64,000 bases of DNA from Endozoicomonas montiporae CL-33. Lineage in GTDB: Bacteria; Pseudomonadota; Gammaproteobacteria; Pseudomonadales; Endozoicomonadaceae. Each line of letters starts with the position of its first letter. The stretch's first letter is position 1. Below, piece by piece: positions 51,456 through 60,860 of this stretch. Below the pieces are notes generated by a model that saw only the letters and a list, made by a program, of their open reading frames with translations, was not told the origin of the DNA and made no database searches. Made by a program: the position numbers and the translations under genes. The stretch is from positions 3,485,215 to 3,549,214 of the forward strand of contig NZ_CP013251.1 in assembly GCF_001583435.1 (NCBI RefSeq), written 5' to 3'.

Positions 51456-51921
51456 GCGTCCCAAGCGAGGTCTTCGGGCAATAACTGAGAAACTTAAGGA
51501 TATTGTTATGCCAAAAGACAAGGTGCCTCAAATGCCATGGAAAGCGGATATACCAATAAATCACCAATGCATTAAACCTATTTACAGAAAAGGCTTGAAT
51601 CCATCAAGCCAACAAACTGATCCAAAAAACATTGTTGCCTATGCCTATTTTGACCCTTCATCAGATGCAATCAAAAGCACAATATCCGATGATGCCATTC
51701 AAAAAATGCAAAGCATTCATGAAGATGGTCGTTATGCGTCGCATGAGAAAAGCGCTACAGGCTACAAATGCTTTAAATATAAAAAAGAGCTTTTATGGGA
51801 GTTTAAAGTGGCTGGAGAAGAACGAGTGTATGGCTTAACGATTCCAGCGAACGAAGAGGGGAGACAAGCGGGCGTCGCTCCCCTGGTTATATTCGACACA
51901 ACATTGAATAAAAAATTATAA
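51456..51921 (+). pseudogene. Orphan membrane protein, 3' segment
   Basis: 154 codons plus stop that continue in frame from 51315 when the MITE and one CAAAAAA copy are removed (KRPKRGLRAITEKLKDIVMP onward). An ATG at 51508 could start a separate 137-residue product (MPKDKVPQMPWKADIP), but it has no good ribosome site. The C-terminal part (ELLWEFKVAGEERVYGL) is strand-rich and soluble-looking. Function unknown. Confidence 0.7.
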
Positions 51922-51989
51922 ACGACAACCGGCACTTATACTGTATGCGCCAATAAAAGTAGCGTCATAGCCAACTCACACAGACAGGC

Positions 51990-52110
51990 TTATTCTTGAG
52001 ATGCCTTCACTGCCCAAGGTAGAAGCTGCTCCAGTTTCTCAACTGTGTCAGCATAAGGCAGCTCTTTTAGAATGTGGCCTAGTGCTGGAAAGCTCAAATA
52101 TCCATACACT
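51990..52110 (-). pseudogene. IS66-family transposase C-terminal remnant
   Basis: The minus strand encodes GHILKELPYADTVEKLEQ and LLPWAVKASQE followed by TAA, matching the C-terminal end of IS66 TnpC (…LPxAxTxExxEALLPWN). Nothing else of the element remains. Confidence 0.6.
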
Positions 52111-52111
52111 C

Positions 52112-52217
52112 TTATGCTTGCAGAGGCCGAGCCCGATAAGTCCACTTAAAAGGCTTGGCCATCCGCTCATTGAAGAAATCTACAAAACCATGAAGTCTGG
52201 TTTTTAGGTCTTCAGTT
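52112..52217 (-). pseudogene. IS630-family transposase C-terminal remnant
   Basis: The minus strand encodes LKTRLHGFVDFFNERMAKP and FKWTYRARPLQA then TAA, the typical IS630 C-terminus. It is cut on its 5' side by the left end of the ISKra4-type element and abuts the IS66 remnant on the other. Confidence 0.7.
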
Positions 52218-53612
52218 GGGTGCTCTCTCTGACTGATTGAAACAAAAGTACGCATTTTAAGCGACTATTATGAAGACAACTTATTATCGCTAAATCCTGC
52301 CATCATGCCTGCATCCGTCATTGCCCGTCAGTCAAAAACTATCGTACTGCAAATTGAAGTACCCATTGAATCTAACAACATGCTGAGTCTTGAAGATGGA
52401 TTGCAGCGAGCGTTGAATGAGGCAGGAGTACTTGGCACTCAAGAATTATTAAAGTTGTTTGAACCACCCAACAACGAACCTATTGTCCTTAACCAGCAAA
52501 AATGGAGCTATAAGGGGAAAGTGCTAAAGCACTACGAAACCCTTTACGGATGCGTGCCCATGGAACGCTCTGTCTATCAGGGTGTCAGAGGTGGAGTCAC
52601 TCTGGCTCCGCTTGATTATCACTCTGGGATTGTTGGCTCAGCTACGCCCAAATTTGCAAAAACTCTCGCCTGGAAGTACAGCCAGATGCCTGCTCCCGCA
52701 GTAAAAGAAGATTTTGAAACCAACCATCAAAGAGTGTTGTCAAACTCCTATATCAAGCACTTATCCGACAGGGTCTGTGCATTAATTGAAGATCAAAAAA
52801 AGACTCGTTATGATTTACCGCCGTTACCAGAGGCAGTGGAAACCATTGCTATAGGACTTGATGGCACCTGCATGCTGCTTTGCGAAGAAGGCTGGCGAGA
52901 AGCCATGTGTGGAACCTTAAGCCTTTATTCTGCCAATGGCGACAGACTTCACACAATCTACACCGCCAGTTCGCCTGAATATGGTAAACAAAGCTTTATG
53001 AACAAGCTGGACGATGAGATTGCGGATCTCAAACGTCTCTATCCGCAAGCAACATACATTGGCGTAGCCGATGGAGCTAAAGAAAACTGGCGATACCTGA
53101 AGCAGCATACCTCAGCTCAAATACTCGATTTTTTTCATGCCTCAGAGTATCTGGGAGGAGTGGCAGAAGCGTTGTTTCCGAGCAGTAAAGCCAAGAGAAA
53201 GCAGTGGCTTGAAGACAAGCTCCACAACCTGAAAAACAAGCGAGGGGCAGCCAAAAAAATACTGAAAGAAATTGAATCTGCCGAACTCCCGAAAAAGACT
53301 ACTGCACTGATAGAGAAGCGTTACAAGGCGGTGACCTATTTTACGAACAACCATCATTTGATGAAATACCATCAAGCCCTGAAACATAACTGGCCGATAG
53401 GCTCTGGAGTGACAGAAGCTGCTTGTAAGACATTGGTCAAACAACGGCTGTGTGGTTCAGGTATGAGGTGGAAACCAGCAGGTGCAGAAGTTCTTCTTGA
53501 AACGAGGTCTTTGATCCAGAGTAAAGGGCGTTGGAATCAACTTTGGTCTAGCTTTATGTCAGGCAGGATGATAGTTGATTTTTGAATCAACTATCAAATT
53601 GAGAGAGCACCC
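52218..53612 (+). mobile_element. ISKra4-type insertion sequence
   Basis: 1,395 bp bounded by the inverted ends GGGTGCTCTCTC (52218–52229) and GAGAGAGCACCC (53601–53612). It carries one intact transposase. No direct target duplication was recognised. Confidence 0.85.
52305..53585 (+). CDS. ISKra4-family transposase
   Basis: A 426-residue transposase with the family features: the catalytic Asp region AIGLDGTCMLLCEEGWREA, IGVADGAKENW, DFFHASEYLGGVAEAL and the C-terminal WPIGSGVTEAACKTLVKQRL holding the last acidic residue. The frame is intact. The start is the first ATG in a plausible frame; its ribosome site is weak. Confidence 0.88.
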   Translation: MPASVIARQSKTIVLQIEVPIESNNMLSLEDGLQRALNEAGVLGTQELLKLFEPPNNEPIVLNQQKWSYKGKVLKHYETLYGCVPMERSVYQGVRGGVTLAPLDYHSGIVGSATPKFAKTLAWKYSQMPAPAVKEDFETNHQRVLSNSYIKHLSDRVCALIEDQKKTRYDLPPLPEAVETIAIGLDGTCMLLCEEGWREAMCGTLSLYSANGDRLHTIYTASSPEYGKQSFMNKLDDEIADLKRLYPQATYIGVADGAKENWRYLKQHTSAQILDFFHASEYLGGVAEALFPSSKAKRKQWLEDKLHNLKNKRGAAKKILKEIESAELPKKTTALIEKRYKAVTYFTNNHHLMKYHQALKHNWPIGSGVTEAACKTLVKQRLCGSGMRWKPAGAEVLLETRSLIQSKGRWNQLWSSFMSGRMIVDF

Positions 53613-53913
53613 AGCTCTTGAGACCCCCGAAGCCAATACAGCATCAACTCCGGATGACAGTGTCGCCACCAGCGGACTCAACACCTCGCCCAAGCCCAAA
53701 ACAATGCTCGATGTTCTGCAAGCCATTGGAGCCAAAGCCACCCAGAGCAGGCAGGACAATCAATGCTTTAATACTAGCGAAAGCCTGACCGGAAGACACA
53801 GAGTCGAAGAGCTGGATAGCTATACATCACTCGACAGCTCACATAACTACCCTTACTTTTCTTACAATACCTGCAATTTTCAGACAGTCACCCCTCTGTC
53901 AGAGGTGCTCTGA
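53613..53913 (+). pseudogene. C-terminal fragment of an unidentified protein
   Basis: About 99 codons open from the right end of the ISKra4-type element to a TGA at 53911–53913 (ALETPEANTASTPDDSVATS onward). It is Ser/Thr-rich, polar and looks disordered, ending in an aromatic stretch. The start is provided only by the insertion sequence, so this is the tail of a gene destroyed by it. The 5' part was not found in the window. Confidence 0.55.
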
Positions 53914-53926
53914 ATGGTGCTCACAC

Positions 53927-53960
53927 AAAAAAGCCCCCTGTCATTACTGACAGAGGGCTT
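53927..53960 (-). terminator. Terminator of metNIQ
   Basis: On the minus strand AAGCCCTCTGTCA-GTAA-TGACAGGGGGCTT followed by T's forms a long stem with one mismatch, 28 bp after the metQ stop. Confidence 0.9.
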
Positions 53961-53988
53961 CGTCAAAAACTAACAGCACTGGTTAATA

Positions 53989-54807
53989 TTATTTCCAACC
54001 AGCCACTGCGCCGCCCTTGAACAGTTCTTCCGCTTTCGCTTCAACAGGCTCAGACTGGAAAGACTTCACCAGCTTGGCAATGCGCTCGTCTTCTTTGTTG
54101 TCTTCACGACTGACAATGATGTTCACATAAGGAGAATCCTTACCTTCCACCAGCAGAGCATCGCGGGTTGGCAGCAAACCTGCAGCTACAGAATAAGTGG
54201 AGTTAATGAATGCCAGATCAACATCATCCATGGAACGTGGCAACTGGGCTGCATCCAGCTCGATAAAACGCAGATTTTTAGGGTTCTCGATGATATCAGC
54301 CGGGGTCGCTTCCAGATTGTTCACATCTCTCAGCGTGATCAGACCTTCATTGTGCAGCAGGATCAGCGTACGACCTTCGTTACTTGGGTCGTTAGGAATG
54401 GACACACGAGCACCATCTTTCAGTTCGCTGATATCACTGATCTTGTTGGAGTAAGCACCGATCGGATAAACAAAGGTGTTGCCCACTACCGCCAGGTCAA
54501 AACCACGGTCGTTCACCATGCTGTCCAGATAAGGGCGATGCTGGAACGCATTGGCATCAATGGAACCATCAGCCAGAGCCATGTTCGGTGAAATGTAGTC
54601 AGAAAACTCTACCAGTTCGACCTTTACACCGTAATCCGCTTCAGCATTGGCAGCAGCCACTTTCATTACGTCCGCTTCAGGACCGGCAATCACACCGACT
54701 TTCAGGGCACCGTCTGCTGAATCACTGCCACCGCAGCCTGCCAGCATGGCGCTGGCGGCAATCACTACTGTACCGGCCAAAGCTTTTAATTGTTTGATAG
54801 CCTTCAT
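53989..54807 (-). CDS. metQ: Methionine-binding lipoprotein MetQ
   Basis: A 272-residue NlpA/MetQ-family substrate-binding lipoprotein for D- and L-methionine uptake. The lipobox is MLAGC. Typical segments are GPEADVMKVAAANAE, NAFQHRPYLD and the ISIPNDPSN-like RVSIPNDPSNEGR. It is the last gene of metN–metI–metQ and precedes a terminator. Confidence 0.95.
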   Translation of the reverse strand: MKAIKQLKALAGTVVIAASAMLAGCGGSDSADGALKVGVIAGPEADVMKVAAANAEADYGVKVELVEFSDYISPNMALADGSIDANAFQHRPYLDSMVNDRGFDLAVVGNTFVYPIGAYSNKISDISELKDGARVSIPNDPSNEGRTLILLHNEGLITLRDVNNLEATPADIIENPKNLRFIELDAAQLPRSMDDVDLAFINSTYSVAAGLLPTRDALLVEGKDSPYVNIIVSREDNKEDERIAKLVKSFQSEPVEAKAEELFKGGAVAGWK

Positions 54808-54853
54808 TGCTACTCCTCCAAATGAGTGCTTTTATAGTTAATGACTTTTTGAG

Positions 54854-55510
54854 TTAATGACTTCTGTCGAAATACGTCTGCAAACGATCACCGGCAGACT
54901 GAACCAGCTGTACCAGCACAATCAGAACGACAACTGTCGCCAGCATGATCACGCCGTCAAAGCGTTGATAACCGTAACGAATACCCAGATCACCCAGACC
55001 GCCACCACCAATGGCACCCGCCATAGCTGAATAGCCAACCAGCGTCACCAGAGTAATGGTCATACCATTAATCAGGCCCGGACGGGCTTCAGGCAACAGT
55101 ACCCGGGTAATAATTTGCAGAGGTGTCGCCCCCATGGCCTGTGCTGCTTCAATCAGGCCACCCGGCACTTCATTGATGGCACCTTCAGCAATACGTGCCA
55201 CAAACGGAATAGCAGCCAGCGTCAGCGGTACAATCGCTGCCGTGGTTCCGATGGAAGTACCCACCAGCATTCGGGTCAGTGGAATAATCGCCACCATCAA
55301 AATAATAAACGGCACAGAACGTGTTGCATTGACCACCGCACCCAGAACCATATTAATCAACGGACTGGCCATAAAACGGCCTGGCTTGGTGATGTACAGC
55401 AGCACCCCCAACGGGATACCAAACACAAAACTCATCAGACCGGACAGACCGGTCATATAAATCGTTTCCCAGAGTGAACGAGCCAGTAATGCCCAGGAAT
55501 CAGCCGACAT
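54854..55510 (-). CDS. metI: Methionine ABC transporter permease MetI
   Basis: A 218-residue permease with five membrane segments and the coupling motif EAAQAMGATPLQIITRVLLPEA, which contacts the MetN ATPase. It overlaps metN by 11 bp and is followed by metQ after 46 bp. Confidence 0.95.
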   Translation of the reverse strand: MSADSWALLARSLWETIYMTGLSGLMSFVFGIPLGVLLYITKPGRFMASPLINMVLGAVVNATRSVPFIILMVAIIPLTRMLVGTSIGTTAAIVPLTLAAIPFVARIAEGAINEVPGGLIEAAQAMGATPLQIITRVLLPEARPGLINGMTITLVTLVGYSAMAGAIGGGGLGDLGIRYGYQRFDGVIMLATVVVLIVLVQLVQSAGDRLQTYFDRSH

Positions 55511-56531
55511 AACCTACCACCTCTACTTGTACATTTTCGCTCAGGAAATCCAGAGACGCTTCAATGGAGGGTTCGTCTCCTGTTACCTCGACCATCAGGA
55601 AGCCCATCACCTTGTCATGAACGGTTTCAATATCCGCCTGAAGAATGACAAAATCCGTATCGAACTTTCTTGCTGCCTGAGTAATCAGGGGCTCAACCAC
55701 TCGCTGACCCACAAATGTAATGCGAATCACCGGATTGGCTCCGGGTGTTTTCTCCTGCTGGAAACGGCTTTCCACTTCAGCCACAGGTTTCTCATGAATC
55801 GCACTGCGAACGAACTCACGAGCCAGTTCGGTTTTCGGATTCAGGAAAAACTGTTCAACGTCGTTTTCTTCAATCAGACAACCATGGCTTAGAATGGCTA
55901 CACGATCACAAATGCTTTTCACCACATCCATTTCGTGAGTAATGATCAGTACGGTGATTTTCAGCTGACGATTAATGTCTTTCAGCAGAGCCAGAATCGA
56001 AGCAGTGGTCTGCGGGTCGAGCGCCGAAGTCGCCTCGTCGCACAACAGTACTTTAGGCTTGCTGGCCAGCGCACGGGCAATGGCTACCCTTTGTTTTTGA
56101 CCACCGGATAACTGGGACGGATAGCTGTCGCGCTTGTCCGACAAACCGGTCAGTTCCAGCAACGGCAGCACCGCCTCATCAATCGCCTGACGACTGGCAC
56201 CAGCCAGTTCCAGAGGCAGTGCGATGTTGTCAAACACCGTACGACTGGACAGCAGGTTGAAGTGCTGGAAGATCATGCCAATATTGCGACGGGCATCGCG
56301 CAACTGCCGGTCATTGAGCTGCATCAGATCCTGACCATCGACCATGACCTGACCCGACGTAGGCCGTTCCAGCAGATTGACACAGCGAATCAGCGTACTT
56401 TTACCGGCTCCACTGGAGCCAATAACGCCGTAAATAGAGCCTTCCGGTACTGACAGGTTGATGCCGTCCACGGCCTTCACCTCTTTGTTGCCAGCCTTGA
56501 AGACTTTGTTGAGATTTTTCAGTTCTATCAT
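55500..56531 (-). CDS. metN: Methionine ABC transporter ATP-binding protein MetN
   Basis: A 343-residue ABC ATPase. The ATG at 56531 has AGGAG upstream and gives the canonical MIELKNLNKVF; an upstream in-frame start at 56588 is rejected. Walker A GSSGAGKST, signature LSGGQKQRVAIARAL and Walker B VLLCDEATSALD are intact, and the C-terminal NIL regulatory domain that senses methionine (ITFVGQRVVEPLI) is present. No SAM riboswitch or convincing MetJ box was recognised upstream. Confidence 0.95.
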   Translation of the reverse strand: MIELKNLNKVFKAGNKEVKAVDGINLSVPEGSIYGVIGSSGAGKSTLIRCVNLLERPTSGQVMVDGQDLMQLNDRQLRDARRNIGMIFQHFNLLSSRTVFDNIALPLELAGASRQAIDEAVLPLLELTGLSDKRDSYPSQLSGGQKQRVAIARALASKPKVLLCDEATSALDPQTTASILALLKDINRQLKITVLIITHEMDVVKSICDRVAILSHGCLIEENDVEQFFLNPKTELAREFVRSAIHEKPVAEVESRFQQEKTPGANPVIRITFVGQRVVEPLITQAARKFDTDFVILQADIETVHDKVMGFLMVEVTGDEPSIEASLDFLSENVQVEVVGYVG

Positions 56532-56661
56532 TGTTGCTCCTGCCTTTACCAAGCTCTGGCTCTTTACAGCATCACTTCGGCAGATCATTCAGGTTAGGGC
56601 TTGGCTGGAGCAGCAAACTAAACTGCAGACTCCGGTCGAGGGCAGGACGTCCATCCCGGAC

Positions 56662-56697
56662 AAAAAAAAACCACTCTGGCTAAACAGAGTGGTTTTT
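56662..56697 (-). terminator. Terminator of the TSUP permease gene (symmetrical)
   Basis: AACCACTCTG (56669–56678) and CAGAGTGGTT pair around a short loop, with an A-run on the left and a T-run on the right, so it could terminate in both directions. It lies upstream of metN and separates it from the permease gene. Confidence 0.88.
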
Positions 56698-56828
56698 CAT
56701 GAATTCTTTCGATAAACCCTTCTTTTAGCGGTATTTTTAGTGCGCCCGCAAGCCAAGACAAATCAGCGCATGGGCGCAATTTATGCAATTTCGGTAGGGG
56801 ATGTCAACTGTAAATCAGAAATAGCCCG

Positions 56829-57548
56829 TCAGATCGCCGAAATAATTGCGCTGATACCTGCCACAGAACACAGCAAAAGTAACGCTTTGCGAATCATAGC
56901 CTGATTGACGTGAGGCACCAGTTTTCTTGCCACCAGATTGCCTGCCAGCACACAGGGCACGAACATCAGGCCATATTTCAACTGCACCCAGCCAAACTGA
57001 CCACTGTAGGTAAGAATCGACAATGAAATCACTGCACTGGCAACAAAATAGGCAGAAAGGTTGGCACGGATGCGTTCGCTGCTCTGGTTTTGCATCACCA
57101 GTGCCATGGGAGGCCCGCCAATGGATGAGGCCGTCCCCATGATTCCCGACACCAGTCCAGCCGAGAACAGCGTTTTGCCATTGGCCTGAACTTTATAAGG
57201 GCTGAGGCTGGCCATCACCGCAAATAACACCGACCCGCCCATAAACAACCCCATGGTGCGTTGTGAAGCAACGGTCAACAAAGCAGCCCCCAACAACGAA
57301 CCCGGAATACGCCCCATGATCGCTGATTTGAGATCACTCAGCTCCACCGCATGAAGATTACGTTTTGCGGTCAGCCCACCCACCAGCATTGCCATCAGGA
57401 TAATGGAGCCGGGCACCAGCTCGGGTGTGACCAGATAAAGAATCGGCGCGGCGACGATAGCCAGGCCAAAACCGATAGTTCCCTGAACCAGGGCACCAAA
57501 GAAAATCGCAACAAAAACCGTGAGTAATTCAAATAACGAAAAATCCAT
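56829..57548 (-). CDS. TSUP (TauE/SafE) family permease
   Basis: A 239-residue membrane protein of the sulfite exporter TauE/SafE family. Two repeat halves are visible, each with Gly-rich membrane motifs (FGALVQGTIGFGLAIVAAP and GLVSGIMGTASSIGGPPMAL). It probably exports or imports a small sulfur- or carboxylate-containing anion. The substrate is not deducible; proximity to metNIQ may be coincidental because a terminator separates them. Confidence 0.88.
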   Translation of the reverse strand: MDFSLFELLTVFVAIFFGALVQGTIGFGLAIVAAPILYLVTPELVPGSIILMAMLVGGLTAKRNLHAVELSDLKSAIMGRIPGSLLGAALLTVASQRTMGLFMGGSVLFAVMASLSPYKVQANGKTLFSAGLVSGIMGTASSIGGPPMALVMQNQSSERIRANLSAYFVASAVISLSILTYSGQFGWVQLKYGLMFVPCVLAGNLVARKLVPHVNQAMIRKALLLLCSVAGISAIISAI

Positions 57549-57641
57549 TTAACCAGATGCTATCGATAGGTAAATAGCTATTTTATACCGTTATAAAAAA
57601 GGAATCTGCTGCGGATTGTGCGAGGATTCAGCCTATTTAAA

Positions 57642-58223
57642 TCACTGTTCCAGTAATTCTTTGTAGTGCTTTCTGCAAACCGACAGGTAAGTATCGTTAC
57701 CTCCGATCTGTACTTGGGAACCCGATTTAACCGGACGACCATCGCCGTCCAATCGTAACTGCATGATGGCTTTCTTCTCGCACTTTTTGCAGATACTCTT
57801 TATTTCAGACAATTCATCTGCAACGGCCAGTAACACTTTGCTACCTGGGAAAGCTTCTCCAAAAGCATCCGTGCGCAAACCAAAACACAGCACCGGAATG
57901 CCCAGCTGATCAACCACTGCCGACAGTTCCCATACCTGCTGTTCACTAAGAAACTGCGCCTCATCGACCATGACACAGGTTAAACGTGACTCGTCGTGTT
58001 CATGACGGATCTGCTGCAACAGGTTTTCATTGCCGGATATAGCAACGGCCTCTTTCTGCAGTCCAATGCGAGAAGTAATTTTTCCAACACCAAAGCGGTC
58101 ATCAACCATTGGCGTCAGCAGAAGTACACGCTTACCCGCCGACTCGTAATTATGAGCCGCTTGCAGCAGGTATGTGCTTTTTCCGGAGTCCATGGAAGAA
58201 TAATAGAAATACAGCGAAGCCAT
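57642..58223 (-). CDS. tdk: Thymidine kinase
   Basis: A 193-residue type II thymidine kinase of the pyrimidine salvage pathway. The P-loop is YYSSMDSGKSTYLL, the catalytic Glu is in MVDEAQFL, and the zinc ligands are CKKCEKKA plus the C-terminal CRKHY. Length is normal. The initial MASLYFYYSS is typical of gammaproteobacteria. Confidence 0.95.
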   Translation of the reverse strand: MASLYFYYSSMDSGKSTYLLQAAHNYESAGKRVLLLTPMVDDRFGVGKITSRIGLQKEAVAISGNENLLQQIRHEHDESRLTCVMVDEAQFLSEQQVWELSAVVDQLGIPVLCFGLRTDAFGEAFPGSKVLLAVADELSEIKSICKKCEKKAIMQLRLDGDGRPVKSGSQVQIGGNDTYLSVCRKHYKELLEQ

Positions 58224-58308
58224 CTAAGAGCACCATCAACAAGATGGTACTATAGTAACTCGCTAGCGGTACGGATTCTGTCCGTGAATATGCGGTTAAA
58301 CAGGCAGC

Positions 58309-59256
58309 TTATAACTGTGAGCAAAGATTAAGTTCAAGATCGGAAAACAGCGATGACCTCAAGGCGGCTGGAGCAGCAAATGAAGAACCGATCAGCAATT
58401 TCCAGTATTTTTGCGGCCACTGTTTATCAACATCGGGGGTGTCAGCAGTGGCACTGGACAGACGCTCCTTACTGATATCAACACAATGATCACCATTAAT
58501 GTCATAGCCCAGTACATTACCTTCAAAGTCATCCACCCGCTTAAGTTCGTAGGCGGCCTGAGCATGAACATCCACAAAGGGGTTATCCGCAACATAGTGA
58601 CGAAGTTCGTACTCACTAGCACCCACTGTCACCACACCTTCAGCAAATGAAAACGTGTTGACCATCCCGCGTCCACCATTGCCAGAAATGGTGTAAACAG
58701 CCACTCCATAATTCACTATTTTTTCCAGCAGCAGAATAATTTCATAAGTATCATTCCACACAGGATCTTCACGTCCCATGGCGTGAATCTGTTTTTTATA
58801 CCGATCAACGCTTGAGCGTTTCAGCGGTTGATCAAACGCACTGATCAAGGTGGACGACTCCCATGACAACACCAGTGCATCAAGCGGCTGAATCTGCAAC
58901 CGTGCATTAATTTTCTGAAGATTACGACGAATCTCACTCATGGGTGAACGATCGTCCTGAATAGGATAAGTGATGAATGTGATGCGGGGGTGGGCAGCAA
59001 TCATGCGAACAATGTCGCCATGATAGAAAGGTTCTTTGACTTCATCGTTATCGATATCCACCATGCCATACAGCCAGCTGTGGCTGGTGCGGTCTTCATC
59101 CGAGCCAAAACCATTTAGCCGTGGATAGAATCGATCCAGTATCGCGACTTTATAAATTTTTTGTCCTGGTGCAGGTAAAGATTGAGCCTGCAAATTGGTC
59201 TGAACATTAACGATCAAAAGCAGCAGAAAGATGGCCAGTCGCACTCTTACCTCCAC
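58309..59256 (-). CDS. Secreted S8 (subtilisin)-like serine peptidase
   Basis: A 315-residue protein with a signal peptide (RLAIFLLLLIVNVQTNLQA) and a divergent subtilase pattern: Asp41 in VAILDRFY, His79 in FYHGDIVRM, the oxyanion Asn193 in TISGNGGRG, and Ser292 in GSSFAAPAAL, with VVTVGA before it. All catalytic positions are present, but the protein is smaller than usual and lacks the HGTHVA wording around the His. It could be an active protease or a relative. It lies 70 bp downstream of the broken orphan gene on the same strand. Confidence 0.7.
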   Translation of the reverse strand: MEVRVRLAIFLLLLIVNVQTNLQAQSLPAPGQKIYKVAILDRFYPRLNGFGSDEDRTSHSWLYGMVDIDNDEVKEPFYHGDIVRMIAAHPRITFITYPIQDDRSPMSEIRRNLQKINARLQIQPLDALVLSWESSTLISAFDQPLKRSSVDRYKKQIHAMGREDPVWNDTYEIILLLEKIVNYGVAVYTISGNGGRGMVNTFSFAEGVVTVGASEYELRHYVADNPFVDVHAQAAYELKRVDDFEGNVLGYDINGDHCVDISKERLSSATADTPDVDKQWPQKYWKLLIGSSFAAPAALRSSLFSDLELNLCSQL

Positions 59257-59326
59257 AGCTAAAACAAACCCGAATAAAAGTCATCGGCTGTTACCCGGGC
59301 TTCTTCACAATGTGGAAAAGTAATTT

Positions 59327-60856
59327 TTAATTGTTCTCCAGCTCGCTGACAGAATCCGTAACCTTAGCCGTAATATCCTGCTTCCACGCCAGAGCCGGCA
59401 TAACCAGTTTCTTTGTCAGCAGTTTCCATGCCTTATAGCGATCGCCTGGCTGTTTGCTGCCCTCCAGAGCTTGCAAAGGGAAGAAGATATAACTGTAGGA
59501 CGACGGCTGGTTGACCTCACTGACCCTGAACAGTTTATCAACAGACAACATAATGTCGTAATCTGTCCGGTCTTCCAGAGTTTGGAATGCTTTTTTTGAT
59601 ACAGACCAGCGCCCGGTGCGCCCATTAAACTGTTCAAGCCTGTACGGCTTCTCAGGCTTAAGCCCTTTAAGCTTGACTTTGTGGGTCCAGAGTTTGCTCT
59701 GATTATTCACATAAGTGACGCGAAGGCCGACTTTTTCTGATTTACAACAAAGTCGGCCACCCGTTGATTTCCAAGGTCTAGAGGAAAATATATTGCACAT
59801 AAGTACATTAAAAATACAGCAAAATCGACGCATTTGGACGACACATGTCTTTCGAAATGCGGCAAATTAATGTTGTAACATGGTGCTATTTTCTTATCTA
59901 AGCCTTGGGAATTCTGAAAAGTCCGAATTTTGGCATTTACAGTAAAAGTCGGTCTTCGCGTATAAGTGCCTGCAAGGTATTCTTTACCATTAACCTGAAC
60001 AATGGGTAAAACCGATAGATATTGAGACAGTTGACCAGATCGATCAGGATCGATTTGCCAGCCTCTGGCCAGTCTGGCGGATGCCGAATGTCCTTTTTTA
60101 CTTTTTGGAGGGCTGTCCGCCAACAAAACAGGCGTTATCTCGTTTGTATAACCTAATACCTGCTCCCAGACCGGCTGTTTATCGGACTGAAGCTTAGTAA
60201 TGACATGATCCATACAATCTCTGGCTTTTTCACCACAGGAAACATCGCAAACCGACATCAACAAATGCATGACTTTCCAGCGCTCATTAATGATGCCAGC
60301 CTGATCAACAACGTCGAACAGGTAAGTCAGCCAGTCAGCATCTTTTTCCGTCAACTCATTTAAGCGACGACGGTCACCAGATACCAGATAAAACTGATTG
60401 CTATTGTAGTGATGGTTATCCAAAAGATATTGATTACGTTCTACCTGGGAAACACAGGCACCCTTGAACGAACTGCCAATATTCGTGACTTTGGACCGGT
60501 TTCCATAAAAAGGGTGATACTTAGTCACCAAAATATCTTCAGGGGCATTATGACGGGTCAGCTCAAACAGCTCGCTCAGCAAATCCAGAGACTCTCTTTT
60601 ATGCAGCGTATTGCAAAGCCCATTGCTGATACCAATGCCAAAATGAGCAGAACAGCTCTCTTTTGAAACCTGTTGGCCGGAAAGTTTTCTGACATGACTG
60701 CTGGTAGAGGCATACAGAAGAGGCAGCGATTCATACAATGGTACCTTGATCTCCTTATAAGGGTTGTGATGATTCAAAATAAACTGATCGCCTTGACCAT
60801 CCTTCTGTTCCCTACGTAGAATCGCAGCCCCCGAAGGCAGAAATGGAACCATGTTC
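59327..60856 (-). pseudogene. Orphan protein, distal segment with frameshift (interrupted by IS1380-type copy 2)
   Basis: This segment contains two overlapping frames. The upstream one starts at 60852 and runs 381 codons, ending in VADFVVNQKKSAFASLM. The downstream one continues VGLRVTYVNNQSKLWTHKV to the stop at 59327. They join if the five-A run near 59740 originally had six A's. The upstream frame joins in frame to 62585–62876 when IS copy 2 and one TTAG copy are removed. The reconstructed protein is about 608 residues, Cys-containing, with no recognised domain. Confidence 0.7.
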
Positions 60857-60860
60857 TTAG

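Noticed and set aside
51508..51921. Stand-alone toxin-like small gene (RelE/HigB-type, from ELLWEFKVAGEERVYGL)
   Set aside because: The frame is the in-frame 3' end of the split 664-codon gene, no antitoxin gene is adjacent, and the resemblance is limited to one strand motif.
56641..56660. MetJ box upstream of metN
   Set aside because: GGACGTCC near 56645 resembles half of a met box, but there is no tandem AGACGTCT array.
59700..59760. Programmed -1 frameshifting between the two frames of the orphan gene
   Set aside because: The site reads G-AAA-AAG, not a standard slippery heptamer, and the gene is already interrupted by an IS, so a simple one-base deletion is more likely.
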